45,879 nucleotides of DNA from Dokdonella immobilis (GTDB lineage: Bacteria > Pseudomonadota > Gammaproteobacteria > Xanthomonadales > Rhodanobacteraceae), in contig NZ_FOVF01000019.1 of NCBI RefSeq assembly GCF_900115085.1, positions 35,669-81,547 of the forward strand, read 5' to 3'. A program made the position numbers and the translations under genes. Shown one piece after another: positions 8,300-16,399 of the stretch. The number at the start of each line of letters is the position of its first letter. Position 1 is the first letter of the stretch. Below the pieces are notes generated by a model, which was not told where the DNA came from, did no database searches, and saw nothing but the letters and a program-made list of their open reading frames with translations.

Positions 8300-9994
8300 A
8301 TGGATCTGAACTTTCCCTACATGTCGATACTGCTTCCGGCCGGCGTCATCCTGGTCGCCCTGTTCGCGCTCGGCATGGTCTTCGCCCGCCTGTACCGGCG
8401 TTCGAGCAAGGAAATCGCGTTCGTGCGCACCGGTCTCGGCGGCGAGAAGGTCGTGCGCGATGGTGGCGTGCTCGTGCTGCCGGTGCTGCACGAGACGATC
8501 CCGGTCAACATGAACACGCTCAAGCTCGAAGTGCTGCGCGCCCGCGAGGCCGCCCTGATCACCCGCGATCGCATGCGCGTCGATGTGCAGGCCGAGTTCT
8601 ATGTGCGCGTGAAGCCCGATGCACAGGCCATTTCGACAGCAGCGCAGACCCTCGGTCGGCGCACGATGGATCCGGCGGCGCTCAAGGAGCTGGTCGAAGG
8701 CAAATTCGTCGACGCCCTGCGCGCTGTGGCCGCCGGCATGAGCATGGAGGAACTGCACGAGAATCGATCGGATTTCGCCCAGAAGGTCCAGGTCGCGGTA
8801 TCCGAGGATCTGCACAAGAACGGCCTGGAACTCGAGTCGGTGTCGCTGACCGGGCTCGACCAGACCGCGGCTGATTTCTTCAACCCGCAGAACGCCTTCG
8901 ACGCTCAGGGCCTGACCAAGCTGACCCAGGAAATCGAACTCCGGCGCAAGGAACGCAACGATATCGAGCGCGACACGAAGATCCAGGTGGAATTGAAGAA
9001 CCTGCAGACCGAGCGCCAATCGCTCGAGATCGCTCGCGACCAGGAATATGCGCGCCTCTCGCAGGACCAGGAAATCAAGGTACGTGCCGCCGAGGCCGCG
9101 TCGATGATCGCCCAGCAGGAAGCGGATCGCCATCGCGAAGCCGAGCAGGCCAAGATCAGCTCCGATCGCGCGATCGCCGAGAGTGAAATCGACAAGCGCC
9201 GCTCGATCGAGCAACGCGAGATCGAGCGCGAACGCATTATCCGCATCGCCCAGCAGGAGCGCGAGATCGCGATCTCGCAGAAATCGCAGGAGGAGTCAGC
9301 GGCCAAGGCCGAGGCCGATCGCGCGCTGGCCAAGGCGGTGGAAGCCGAGGAAGAGGTCAAGAAAGTCCGCGAGACGGCCGTGGCCGAGCGCGCCAAGGCA
9401 GTCAAACTGGTCCAGGCCCGCGAACACGCCGAACAGGACGCCATTGGCATAACGGTGGCCGCCGAGGCGGAAAAGAAGGCATCCGACGACCGCGCCGAGG
9501 CGCAACGCGTCAGCGCGACGGGTGAGGCCGACGCAGTGCGCATTCGAGCCCAGGCGGACGAGGAACGCTATCGGGTCGAGGCCGAAGGCAAGCGCAGCAT
9601 CAACGAGGCGCGCAATGCACTCAGCGAAGAGCAGATACGTCTCGAGATCAAGCTCGAACTTCTGCGCCAGCTACCCTCGATCATTGAGCAGGCGGTCAAG
9701 CCAATGGAGCGCATCGAGGGCATCAAGATCGTCGACGTGCGCGGCATGAATGGTGGCGGCGGGAGTGGTGGCGACGGCAATGGCTCGGGCGACGGCAACC
9801 TGGCGCGCTCCGTGGTCGACCATGCCCTGCGCTATCGCGCCCAGCGGCCGCTGATCGACTCATTGCTGAAGGAAGTCGGACTCAATGATCTTTCCGATCT
9901 GAGCGGACTTGCCGCGGAACAAAAGCCGGAGCCCGAAGCGCCAAAAGACGCACATGGCCCTACGAAGGCGCAAAAGCCTGCCGATCAGTCCTGA
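8300..9994 (+). CDS. yqiK: Flotillin family protein YqiK
   Basis: SPFH/Band-7 protein of 564 residues, near the usual 550. One N-terminal membrane segment (about 7-30) is followed by the SPFH domain (about 35-225), a very long charged coiled coil (about 225-445; many EAE, QQE and RAE repeats) and a C-terminal flotillin region with a Gly-rich linker (GGGGSGGDGNGSGDGN) near 490. Flotillins oligomerise on membranes and organise functional microdomains. The ATG at 8300 gives the normal start; a GTG at 8288 inside the yqiJ stop would add four residues. It ends the four-gene operon, with a hairpin at 10005-10034 after it. Confidence 0.93.
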   Translation: MDLNFPYMSILLPAGVILVALFALGMVFARLYRRSSKEIAFVRTGLGGEKVVRDGGVLVLPVLHETIPVNMNTLKLEVLRAREAALITRDRMRVDVQAEFYVRVKPDAQAISTAAQTLGRRTMDPAALKELVEGKFVDALRAVAAGMSMEELHENRSDFAQKVQVAVSEDLHKNGLELESVSLTGLDQTAADFFNPQNAFDAQGLTKLTQEIELRRKERNDIERDTKIQVELKNLQTERQSLEIARDQEYARLSQDQEIKVRAAEAASMIAQQEADRHREAEQAKISSDRAIAESEIDKRRSIEQREIERERIIRIAQQEREIAISQKSQEESAAKAEADRALAKAVEAEEEVKKVRETAVAERAKAVKLVQAREHAEQDAIGITVAAEAEKKASDDRAEAQRVSATGEADAVRIRAQADEERYRVEAEGKRSINEARNALSEEQIRLEIKLELLRQLPSIIEQAVKPMERIEGIKIVDVRGMNGGGGSGGDGNGSGDGNLARSVVDHALRYRAQRPLIDSLLKEVGLNDLSDLSGLAAEQKPEPEAPKDAHGPTKAQKPADQS

Positions 9995-10004
9995 TCCGGC
10001 CATG

Positions 10005-10034
10005 AGCGAGGCCCGCCGGATGACGTGCCTCGCT
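10005..10034 (+). terminator. Hairpin downstream of yqiK, probable terminator
   Basis: AGCGAGGC (10005-10012) pairs perfectly with GCCTCGCT (10027-10034) around a 14-base loop. It lies 10 bases after the yqiK stop. The following bases (TGAGGGTTGC) lack a strong T-run, so it may be a weak intrinsic terminator or an mRNA 3' end stabiliser. Confidence 0.45.
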
Positions 10035-10141
10035 TGAGGGTTGCACTTCGCGTTGCCGGCTGCGCATGCCGGTGACCTTTGCCATGGTCCCGATCGGGGC
10101 GCTTCTGGCATGATCGGCGTTTGCCTCGGCAGAGATCGACC

Positions 10142-11584
10142 ATGCCCCGATTCGTTGTGCTCACATCGCTATTCCTTCTCACCGCCTCGACGCTGCACGC
10201 CGCGCAGGAAAGTGCGCCCACGCTTATTCCGCAGCCCGCGATCGAGCAAGCGTCGCTCCTGCGAGAACAGGCGCTCAACGACAATGTCGCCTACGCCATC
10301 ATCGAAGGCCTGACCACCGAAGTCGGGCAGCGGCTCGCCGGCAGCGAAAACGATCTCAAGGCGCGCGAGTGGATGATCGCGAAATTCAAGGCGCTCGGCT
10401 TCGACAAGGTCTGGACCGAGCCGGTCAGCTATCCGAAATGGGTGCGCCGCAGCGAGAGCGCTGAAATCGTCGAACCGTTCGCGCAGCCACTGGTCCTGAC
10501 GGCATTGGGCGGCTCGGCGGCCACGCCGGTCGATGGCCTCACCACCGAGGTGGTCGCCTTCGATTCGCTCGATGCGATGAAGGCCGCGGAGGACTACAAG
10601 GTGCGCGGCAAGATCGTCTACGTCGGGATTCCGCGCATGCACGCACTGCCCGATGGTCGCGACTACGGGCCGGGATCGAGCGTGCGCGTGCAGGGGCCGG
10701 AACTGGCTGCGGCCAAGGGCGCGGCGGCCTTCCTGTTGCGTTCGGTCGGGTCCGACGAGAACCGGCTCGCGCACACCGGCATGACGAAATTCTCCGACCC
10801 GGCCAAGGCGATTCCGGCCGCCGCCCTTTCGAACCCGGATGCCGACCAGCTCGAACGCATCCTCAAGCGCGGCAAGCCGGTGAAGATCCACCTCGCCCTC
10901 GATTGCGGCGTCGAGGGTCGCTACACGGGCGCCAACGTGATCGCCGAGATCACCGGCAGCCGGCGGCCGAACGAGTACTTCCTCACCGGCGGCCATCTCG
11001 ATTCCTGGGACCCCGGTACCGGCGCCATCGATGATGCCGCCGGGGTGGCCATCACCACGGCTGCAGCAAACCTGATCGGCCAGTTGCCCAAGCGGCCCGC
11101 GCGCAGCATCCGCGTGGTGGCATTCGCCAACGAGGAATCGGGACTTTTCGGCGGATTCGCCTATGCCGCCCAGCACCACCTTGAGATCGGCAAGGCGGTG
11201 CTCGGCGCGGAGTCCGATGGCGGTGCCGACCGCATCCTCAAGGTCACCGCATCGGTCAAGCCCGAAGCCCGTGGCGCCATCGACCAGATCGCCGCTGCAC
11301 TGAAGCCGCTCGGCATCGAATACGACCCCGCGGCGGGCGGCAGTGGCGGCTCGGACCTCAGCGCCGTGCATGCGGTCGGCATGGCCGGCCTCTCGCTGCA
11401 TCAGGACACCTCGCGCTATTTCGAGTGGCATCACACTGCCAATGACACCCTCGACAAGGTCGACCCCGGGCAACTGCGCCAGAATGTGGCCGCTTATGCC
11501 GTATCGATGTACCTTGCCGCCGAGGCCGAAGGCGACTTCGGCTCCGCGCCGGGAGCGTTCGCGACCGAAAAGGACTCGCACTGA
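10142..11584 (+). CDS. Secreted M28 family zinc peptidase
   Basis: Exported metallopeptidase of 480 residues. The ATG at 10142 begins a clear signal peptide (PRFVVLTSLFLLTASTLHA, cleavage near residue 21); the longer reading from 10079 would bury it. A protease-associated (PA) insert occupies about 130-255. The M28 zinc ligands are present in order: H285 and D287 in GGHLDSW, D297/D298 in AIDDAAG, E331/E332 in ANEESG, D359 in ESDGGAD and H430/H431 in EWHHTAND. This layout is typical of aminopeptidases or carboxypeptidases of the plasma glutamate carboxypeptidase group. It probably degrades peptides in the periplasm or outside the cell. It stands alone between two hairpins. Confidence 0.95.
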   Translation: MPRFVVLTSLFLLTASTLHAAQESAPTLIPQPAIEQASLLREQALNDNVAYAIIEGLTTEVGQRLAGSENDLKAREWMIAKFKALGFDKVWTEPVSYPKWVRRSESAEIVEPFAQPLVLTALGGSAATPVDGLTTEVVAFDSLDAMKAAEDYKVRGKIVYVGIPRMHALPDGRDYGPGSSVRVQGPELAAAKGAAAFLLRSVGSDENRLAHTGMTKFSDPAKAIPAAALSNPDADQLERILKRGKPVKIHLALDCGVEGRYTGANVIAEITGSRRPNEYFLTGGHLDSWDPGTGAIDDAAGVAITTAAANLIGQLPKRPARSIRVVAFANEESGLFGGFAYAAQHHLEIGKAVLGAESDGGADRILKVTASVKPEARGAIDQIAAALKPLGIEYDPAAGGSGGSDLSAVHAVGMAGLSLHQDTSRYFEWHHTANDTLDKVDPGQLRQNVAAYAVSMYLAAEAEGDFGSAPGAFATEKDSH

Positions 11585-12015
11585 ACCCTGCTGCAAAGCC
11601 GACGGGACGCACAGCGGGGGTCGCCTGACATGAGCTGGCCGGCGTGGGAGGGTCTGCTGGCACGCCGCCCGCGCAATCCGGGGCGCGATTCCCCAGCCCA
11701 CAGGCCCGGCTGTCGTCCCGCCCGGTGCTCGGCATCGACGCTGGCCTGATCTGGCGGCCAACGAGAGGGAGTCCGGCCTGCTTACCGCCCATGCCGGCGG
11801 CGCGAAACTTGCAGGGGTACTTTAGCCATCGGCCAGATTGATGGCCGGGCTTCCGGGTGCGCGTAGCAGGCACCCGGAAAGACCGACCTTCAGGCTGGAA
11901 ACGGGCCGGCACCGATGTCACGGGCTGGCCTGCCATCGCAGGCAATTCGTCGGGCATCGGATGCTTCGACAGGTCCGCGATCGAATGCTAGGGTGAGTGC
12001 CGCAGGGGGAAGAAT
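11585..12015. other. 431-base gap between the M28 peptidase and the GGDEF-EAL gene
   Basis: No convincing gene is seen: the short open frames here lack motifs and ribosome-binding sites. The only clear structure is the perfect 10-bp hairpin at 11851-11879. The promoter of the GGDEF-EAL gene should lie between that hairpin and 12015, but I could not place it with confidence. Confidence 0.6.
11851..11879. terminator. Perfect 10-bp stem hairpin, possible terminator or regulatory stem
   Basis: TTCCGGGTGC (11851-11860) is the exact reverse complement of GCACCCGGAA (11870-11879), with a nine-base loop. It is 266 bases after the M28 stop and 136 bases before the next start. There is no T-run on the plus strand. 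It could end read-through transcription or belong to the leader of the downstream gene. Confidence 0.4.
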
Positions 12016-14919
12016 GTGGAAACGCTGATCGGGCTGCTGCGTCCTCGGTCGCCGGTGCGCAACATCGGACCGGCGGCTGCAGCCTGCGCGCTGGTCCTTG
12101 CCACCGAAGCCCCGGACCTCCAAGGGCTGGCCGCCATTGCCGAGCGCTTTTCGCTCGAGTTCCTGCATTGCCGCACGGCCAGGCTTCGCCTGAACGACGC
12201 CGGCGCAGGCACCCGCCCACGCGACATCGATCCGGGCCCGGCCGAATGTGCCGTCGCGCTCGCCCATGGCCGGGCGAGCTTGCATCTGACCTTCGATGCG
12301 GACGCAATGACCGACAGGGAGTGGTTGGAGCAGGACTGCGCGTGGATCGACCTGGTCGATCTGCGCCTCGAGGAAATCCTCCGTTTCCAGGATCGCGACG
12401 AGGAAATTGCCGCGGCCCGATACAACGAACTTCTGCAGCGTGCGCTGTACACGATTGCCGACCTTTCCTACGCGGACATCAGCGTCCCGGAGATGCTCGC
12501 CCGCGTACATGAGGTCGTCGGCAGCCTGACCTATGCCGAAAACTTCTACGTCGCCCTGTACGACGACGTTCTCGATGTCGTCTATTTCCCCTACTACGCC
12601 GGAATCGACGATCCGAACAATTCGACCGCGTCCACCCACCTGAAGGCCAGGGACTTTCCAAACAGCCTGACCTTCGCGGTCGTGCACAGTGGCAAGTCCC
12701 TGCTCGGGCCGAGCGCGGAGCTGCGCGCAGGGCTGGGCCTTTTCCCCGACGAGCGACTCGGCCCGGAGTGCGTCGACTGGCTCGGCGTCCCGATGCTCGA
12801 AGGCGACCGCGTGCGTGGCACCGTCGTCATCCAGAGCTACGACGAGAAACGCCGCTACAGCGAAGCCGATCGCGCCCTGCTGACCTTCGTCGCCCAGCAG
12901 ACCCTGTCCGCGGTAACGCGCAAGCAGGCCCACGACCGGCTGGAACAGGAAGTCAAGCGCCGGACCGCCGAGCTGGCCGATGCCAACCGGACCTTGCGCG
13001 AGGAAGTGCGCGAGCGCCAGCGCGGACAACGTCTGCAGGCGGCGCTGTTCCGCATCGCCGAACTGGCCAGCGAGCACGGCAGCATCGAGGCCTTCTTTGC
13101 CGGCGTGCACGAGGTCGTCGCGGAACTGCTCAACGCACGCAATTTCTTCATCGCGATGGTTTCGGACGACGGCAGCGAACTGAGCTTTCCGTATTTCGTC
13201 GATGAGCGCGATCGCCCCCTGCAGACGCGCCGGCTGACCAATGGCATTACCGAATGGGTGCTGCAGCAGAGGCGCCCCTTGCTGGCGACGCAGACGACCA
13301 TTCGCACCCTCGCGGCAGAACAGGGGCTCATGGTCTTCGGCACGCTGCCCGAATGCTGGCTCGGCGTGCCACTGCTGCTCGAAGAGCACGCGGTCGGGGT
13401 GATGGTCGTACAGAGCTACGACGCCGAGGACGATTACGGCCCGGCCGAACAGGACGTCCTGCAGTTCGCCTCGCTGCACATCGCCACCGCCCTGGAGCGC
13501 AAGCAGGCCCAGAATCGCCTGCGCAGCGCCTACGCCGAACTCGAGCGACGTGTCGAGGAGCGTACGGAGGAACTGCGGCTGGCCAACCAGGACCTGCGCG
13601 AGCAGATCCAGGTACGCGAGATGACCGAATCACTGCTCAAGCATGAAACCCTGCACGATGCGCTGACCGGCCTGCCCAACCGGACTTCGCTGCTGGAGCG
13701 CCTGCGGGTGGTCCTCGCGCGCTACCGCAAGGACCACGCCCGTCTGTTCGCCGTGCTGTTCCTGGATCTCGACCGATTCAAGGTCGTCAACGATTCGGTT
13801 GGCCATCTGCTGGGCGACGAATTACTGATCGAGGCGGGGCATCGCATCGCCGGCTGCGTGGGCGCAGGCGGACTGATCTCGCGGCTCGGGGGAGACGAAT
13901 TCACGATCCTGCTCGAGGATATCGGCGGACCCGAGGATGCCTGCGAGGTCGCGCGCAGGGTCCTGAACGCGCTGGTCGACCCGATTCGGCTCGGCGACAA
14001 GGAGATCTATTCCTCGGCCAGCATCGGCATCGCCCTCGCCCACGAGCGCTACACGCGGCCCGAGGAACTCCTGCGCGACGCCGACGTTGCCATGTATCGC
14101 GCCAAGGCGCGCGGCCGGCAGCGCTACGAACTGTTCGACGAGCAACTGCGCCTGGAGGCGCTGAACATGCTCGATCTCGAAAGCGAGATGCGCCGGGCGC
14201 TGACCCGCAGCGAGTTCGAACCCTTCCTGCAACCGATCGTTCGCCTCGCCGACGGGGCCGTGCTCGGCTACGAGGCGCTGCTGCGCTGGCGACATGCGTC
14301 CCGGGGCCTGCTGTTGCCGGCGGATTTCCTTGCCGTAGCCGAAGACACCGGCAATATCGAGCAGATCGACTGGCAGATCTATGAGCAGGTTTTCAGCGCG
14401 ATTCCGGGTCTCGAGGACGCGCAGGCCTATGTCAGCATCAATGTATCCGCCCGCCACTTCCGCGCGCCCAACCTGACCGCGAGCCTGCTCGACCTGCTGC
14501 GGGCGTATCAGGTGCATCCCTCCCGGGTCCGCATCGAGGTGACCGAGGGCGCGCTCCTGCAGGACCCCGAACAGGCGGCCCGCACCATGCTGAGCCTGAG
14601 GGATGCCGGCGTGCTGACCTCGCTCGACGACTTCGGCACCGGCTATTCGTCGCTCTCCTACCTGCATCGGTTTCCGTTGCATTCGCTGAAGATCGACCGC
14701 TCCTTCGTCGCCGAGCTGAAATCCGATCTAAGCGGCAGCGCGGCGGCGGTGGTGCGTGCGATCCGGGCCCTGGCCGGCTCGCTCGGCATGGAAGTCATCG
14801 CCGAGGGTATCGAGACGACCGCGCAATGCGATGCCCTGATGCGGCTCGACTGCAGCATCGGCCAGGGCTTCCTGTTCGCCCTGCCGCGACCGGCATTGGA
14901 ATTGACCCTGGCCAGCTGA
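12016..14919 (+). CDS. Tandem GAF diguanylate cyclase/phosphodiesterase (GGDEF-EAL)
   Basis: Large cytoplasmic signalling protein of 967 residues. Order: an N-terminal region of unknown type (1-135), GAF 1 (about 140-300), coiled coil (302-340), GAF 2 (344-490), coiled coil (490-540), GGDEF domain (about 545-705) and EAL domain (about 720-960). The cyclase motif is intact (GGDEF at 625-629), but the upstream inhibitory RxxD site is replaced by small residues. The phosphodiesterase motifs are intact: EAL at 753-755, NVSARHF, EVTEG, DDFGTGYSS, LKIDRSF, AEGIET and QGFLFA. It may therefore make and/or degrade cyclic di-GMP under GAF-ligand control. The GTG at 12016 follows GGGGGA; the overlapping ATG at 12014 is in a closed frame. 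No membrane helix is seen. Confidence 0.95.
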   Translation: METLIGLLRPRSPVRNIGPAAAACALVLATEAPDLQGLAAIAERFSLEFLHCRTARLRLNDAGAGTRPRDIDPGPAECAVALAHGRASLHLTFDADAMTDREWLEQDCAWIDLVDLRLEEILRFQDRDEEIAAARYNELLQRALYTIADLSYADISVPEMLARVHEVVGSLTYAENFYVALYDDVLDVVYFPYYAGIDDPNNSTASTHLKARDFPNSLTFAVVHSGKSLLGPSAELRAGLGLFPDERLGPECVDWLGVPMLEGDRVRGTVVIQSYDEKRRYSEADRALLTFVAQQTLSAVTRKQAHDRLEQEVKRRTAELADANRTLREEVRERQRGQRLQAALFRIAELASEHGSIEAFFAGVHEVVAELLNARNFFIAMVSDDGSELSFPYFVDERDRPLQTRRLTNGITEWVLQQRRPLLATQTTIRTLAAEQGLMVFGTLPECWLGVPLLLEEHAVGVMVVQSYDAEDDYGPAEQDVLQFASLHIATALERKQAQNRLRSAYAELERRVEERTEELRLANQDLREQIQVREMTESLLKHETLHDALTGLPNRTSLLERLRVVLARYRKDHARLFAVLFLDLDRFKVVNDSVGHLLGDELLIEAGHRIAGCVGAGGLISRLGGDEFTILLEDIGGPEDACEVARRVLNALVDPIRLGDKEIYSSASIGIALAHERYTRPEELLRDADVAMYRAKARGRQRYELFDEQLRLEALNMLDLESEMRRALTRSEFEPFLQPIVRLADGAVLGYEALLRWRHASRGLLLPADFLAVAEDTGNIEQIDWQIYEQVFSAIPGLEDAQAYVSINVSARHFRAPNLTASLLDLLRAYQVHPSRVRIEVTEGALLQDPEQAARTMLSLRDAGVLTSLDDFGTGYSSLSYLHRFPLHSLKIDRSFVAELKSDLSGSAAAVVRAIRALAGSLGMEVIAEGIETTAQCDALMRLDCSIGQGFLFALPRPALELTLAS

Positions 14920-14978
14920 ACGGCGGTACGAACGGATCGATCAGCGCCAACCGACTCTGGTCCCGGGCGGCGCGGCCG

Positions 14979-15842
14979 TCAGTGGTTCTGCCGCCAGTAC
15001 TCGCCCAGGATGGTCGCCGCGCTGGCTGCAATATTGAGGCTTTCGACCGCGCCGCTGCCCGGAATGCTGACGCGCAGATCGGTCGCTTCAAGCAGTGACT
15101 GCCCCATCCCCTCGCCCTCGGCACCGAACACCAGCACGATCCTCGACGGGAGATTCGTCGCGTAGAGGGCGGCGCCCTGCCTCGGCACGGTTGCCGCAAG
15201 CGCATAGCCGGCGCGTCGCAGGGCGGCTATCGCCGTCGGCTCATCGTCCACGCGAACCAGCGGCACAGCTTCCGCGCCGCCTTCGGCAACGCGTGCAGCG
15301 GCGCCGGACAGGTCAAGTGAAGAGGCCATCGGCACGATCACTCCGGCCGCTCCGAAATGTGCGGCGCTGCGCAGCACGGCGCCGAGGTTGTGCGGATTGC
15401 CGACGCCGTCGAGCCAGATCAGCAGCGAGGCCTGCGGCGCGGCAGGCTGGGTCTCGAGCAAGGCCGCAAGTCCGAGTGGCGGCGGACGCAGCATTTCGAA
15501 ACAGACGCCTTCGTGGTGCCGCGAGCCGGTCAGCTTGTCGAGATCGCCGCTTTCCACGATGCGATAGCCGAGGCGGTTTCTTGCGCACCAGGCCAGGACC
15601 GGCCTGAACGCGTCGAGCCGGGCCTCGGTCAGGTAGACCTTGCGCAGATCCTGTGGCCGTTTCGCATAGGCCGCCAGGCAGGCGTTGTATCCATACAGTC
15701 GCATCTCGCCGCTCGGTCGCACGAACGGCAGCCGGGCCGGATCCGCATCCTCCGCGCCGATGTCATGACTGCGCTCGCGCGCAGGCGTCTTCGTCTTCCA
15801 GGGTGATGGCGGCTTGCCGCCCTTGCGTGGATGATCGGTCAC
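14979..15842 (-). CDS. TrmH/SpoU family RNA 2'-O-methyltransferase
   Basis: RNA ribose methyltransferase of 287 residues. After a basic N-terminal tail, an RNA-binding SpoU_sub_bind region (about 45-120, starting LYGYNACLAAYAKRP) precedes the SPOUT knotted domain. All three SPOUT motifs are present: LDGVGNPHNLGAVLRSA, IVLVFGAEGEGM and VSIPGSGAVESLNIAASAA. It resembles the YfiF/TrmH branch; whether the target is tRNA or rRNA cannot be told. The start is set at the GTG at 15842 because it overlaps the stop of the upstream acetyltransferase as GTGA; a longer reading to 15899 adds 19 residues inside that gene. It converges on the GGDEF-EAL gene with a 59-base gap. Confidence 0.92.
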   Translation of the reverse strand: MTDHPRKGGKPPSPWKTKTPARERSHDIGAEDADPARLPFVRPSGEMRLYGYNACLAAYAKRPQDLRKVYLTEARLDAFRPVLAWCARNRLGYRIVESGDLDKLTGSRHHEGVCFEMLRPPPLGLAALLETQPAAPQASLLIWLDGVGNPHNLGAVLRSAAHFGAAGVIVPMASSLDLSGAAARVAEGGAEAVPLVRVDDEPTAIAALRRAGYALAATVPRQGAALYATNLPSRIVLVFGAEGEGMGQSLLEATDLRVSIPGSGAVESLNIAASAATILGEYWRQNH

Positions 15843-16399
15843 TGAGCGCAGCCCTGCCGGCGGATCGGGAAGTCCGGCCGGATCATGGCATACAACCACA
15901 GGTCGAAGACCTCGCTGCCCTTGATCGCGGCCCGGCGCAGCGTGCCCTCACGCACGAATCCACTTTTTTCCAGCACCCGCGCGGAAGCCGGATTGTTGAC
16001 GAATACGGTCGTGTGCAGGCGCTCATAGCCAAAATTGGCGAACACGTGTTCGCACCAGGGCGGCACGATCCGACTCATGATCCCCTGCCCCCAGTAACGG
16101 CGGCCGAGCCAGTAGCCGAAGTGCGCCCCGATGCGCAGCTCACCCTTGCCCGGACGCAAACCGATGCCGCCGACCGCAGCACCCTCGATCTCGATGGCCA
16201 GGTTCAGTGCAGGCGGCTCGACGGTCTGCTCGAGGAAGCGCGTTGCATCGACCATCGTATAGGGAAACGGAAAGCGGTCCGACAGGCGCGCGGAAACCGC
16301 CTCATCGTTCGCGTGCAGGACCAGCGCTGCGGCGTCTGTCGTTCGCCACGGGCGTAAAACGAACCCCTCGCCCCGGATAGGCAACGAGGGAACGCTCAT
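15839..16399 (-). CDS. GNAT family N-acetyltransferase, RimJ/RimL-like
   Basis: Acetyltransferase of 186 residues. The RimJ/RimL-type fold is shown by GFVLRPWRTTDAAAL near the start, the acetyl-CoA binding stretch YWLGRRYWGQGIMSRIV (about 104-120), and the late motif VFVNNPASARVLEKSGFVREGTLR. Such enzymes acetylate protein N-termini, amino acids or small molecules; the substrate is not evident. The ATG at 16399 overlaps the stop of the RND pump gene (ATGA) and the gene's own stop overlaps the methyltransferase start (GTGA), so it is coupled on both sides. Confidence 0.92.
   Translation of the reverse strand: MSVPSLPIRGEGFVLRPWRTTDAAALVLHANDEAVSARLSDRFPFPYTMVDATRFLEQTVEPPALNLAIEIEGAAVGGIGLRPGKGELRIGAHFGYWLGRRYWGQGIMSRIVPPWCEHVFANFGYERLHTTVFVNNPASARVLEKSGFVREGTLRRAAIKGSEVFDLWLYAMIRPDFPIRRQGCAQ

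Noticed and set aside
11890-13479. 529-residue open frame antisense to the GAF-GGDEF-EAL gene
   Set aside because: The opposite strand carries intact GAF, GGDEF and EAL domains; this frame has no family signal.
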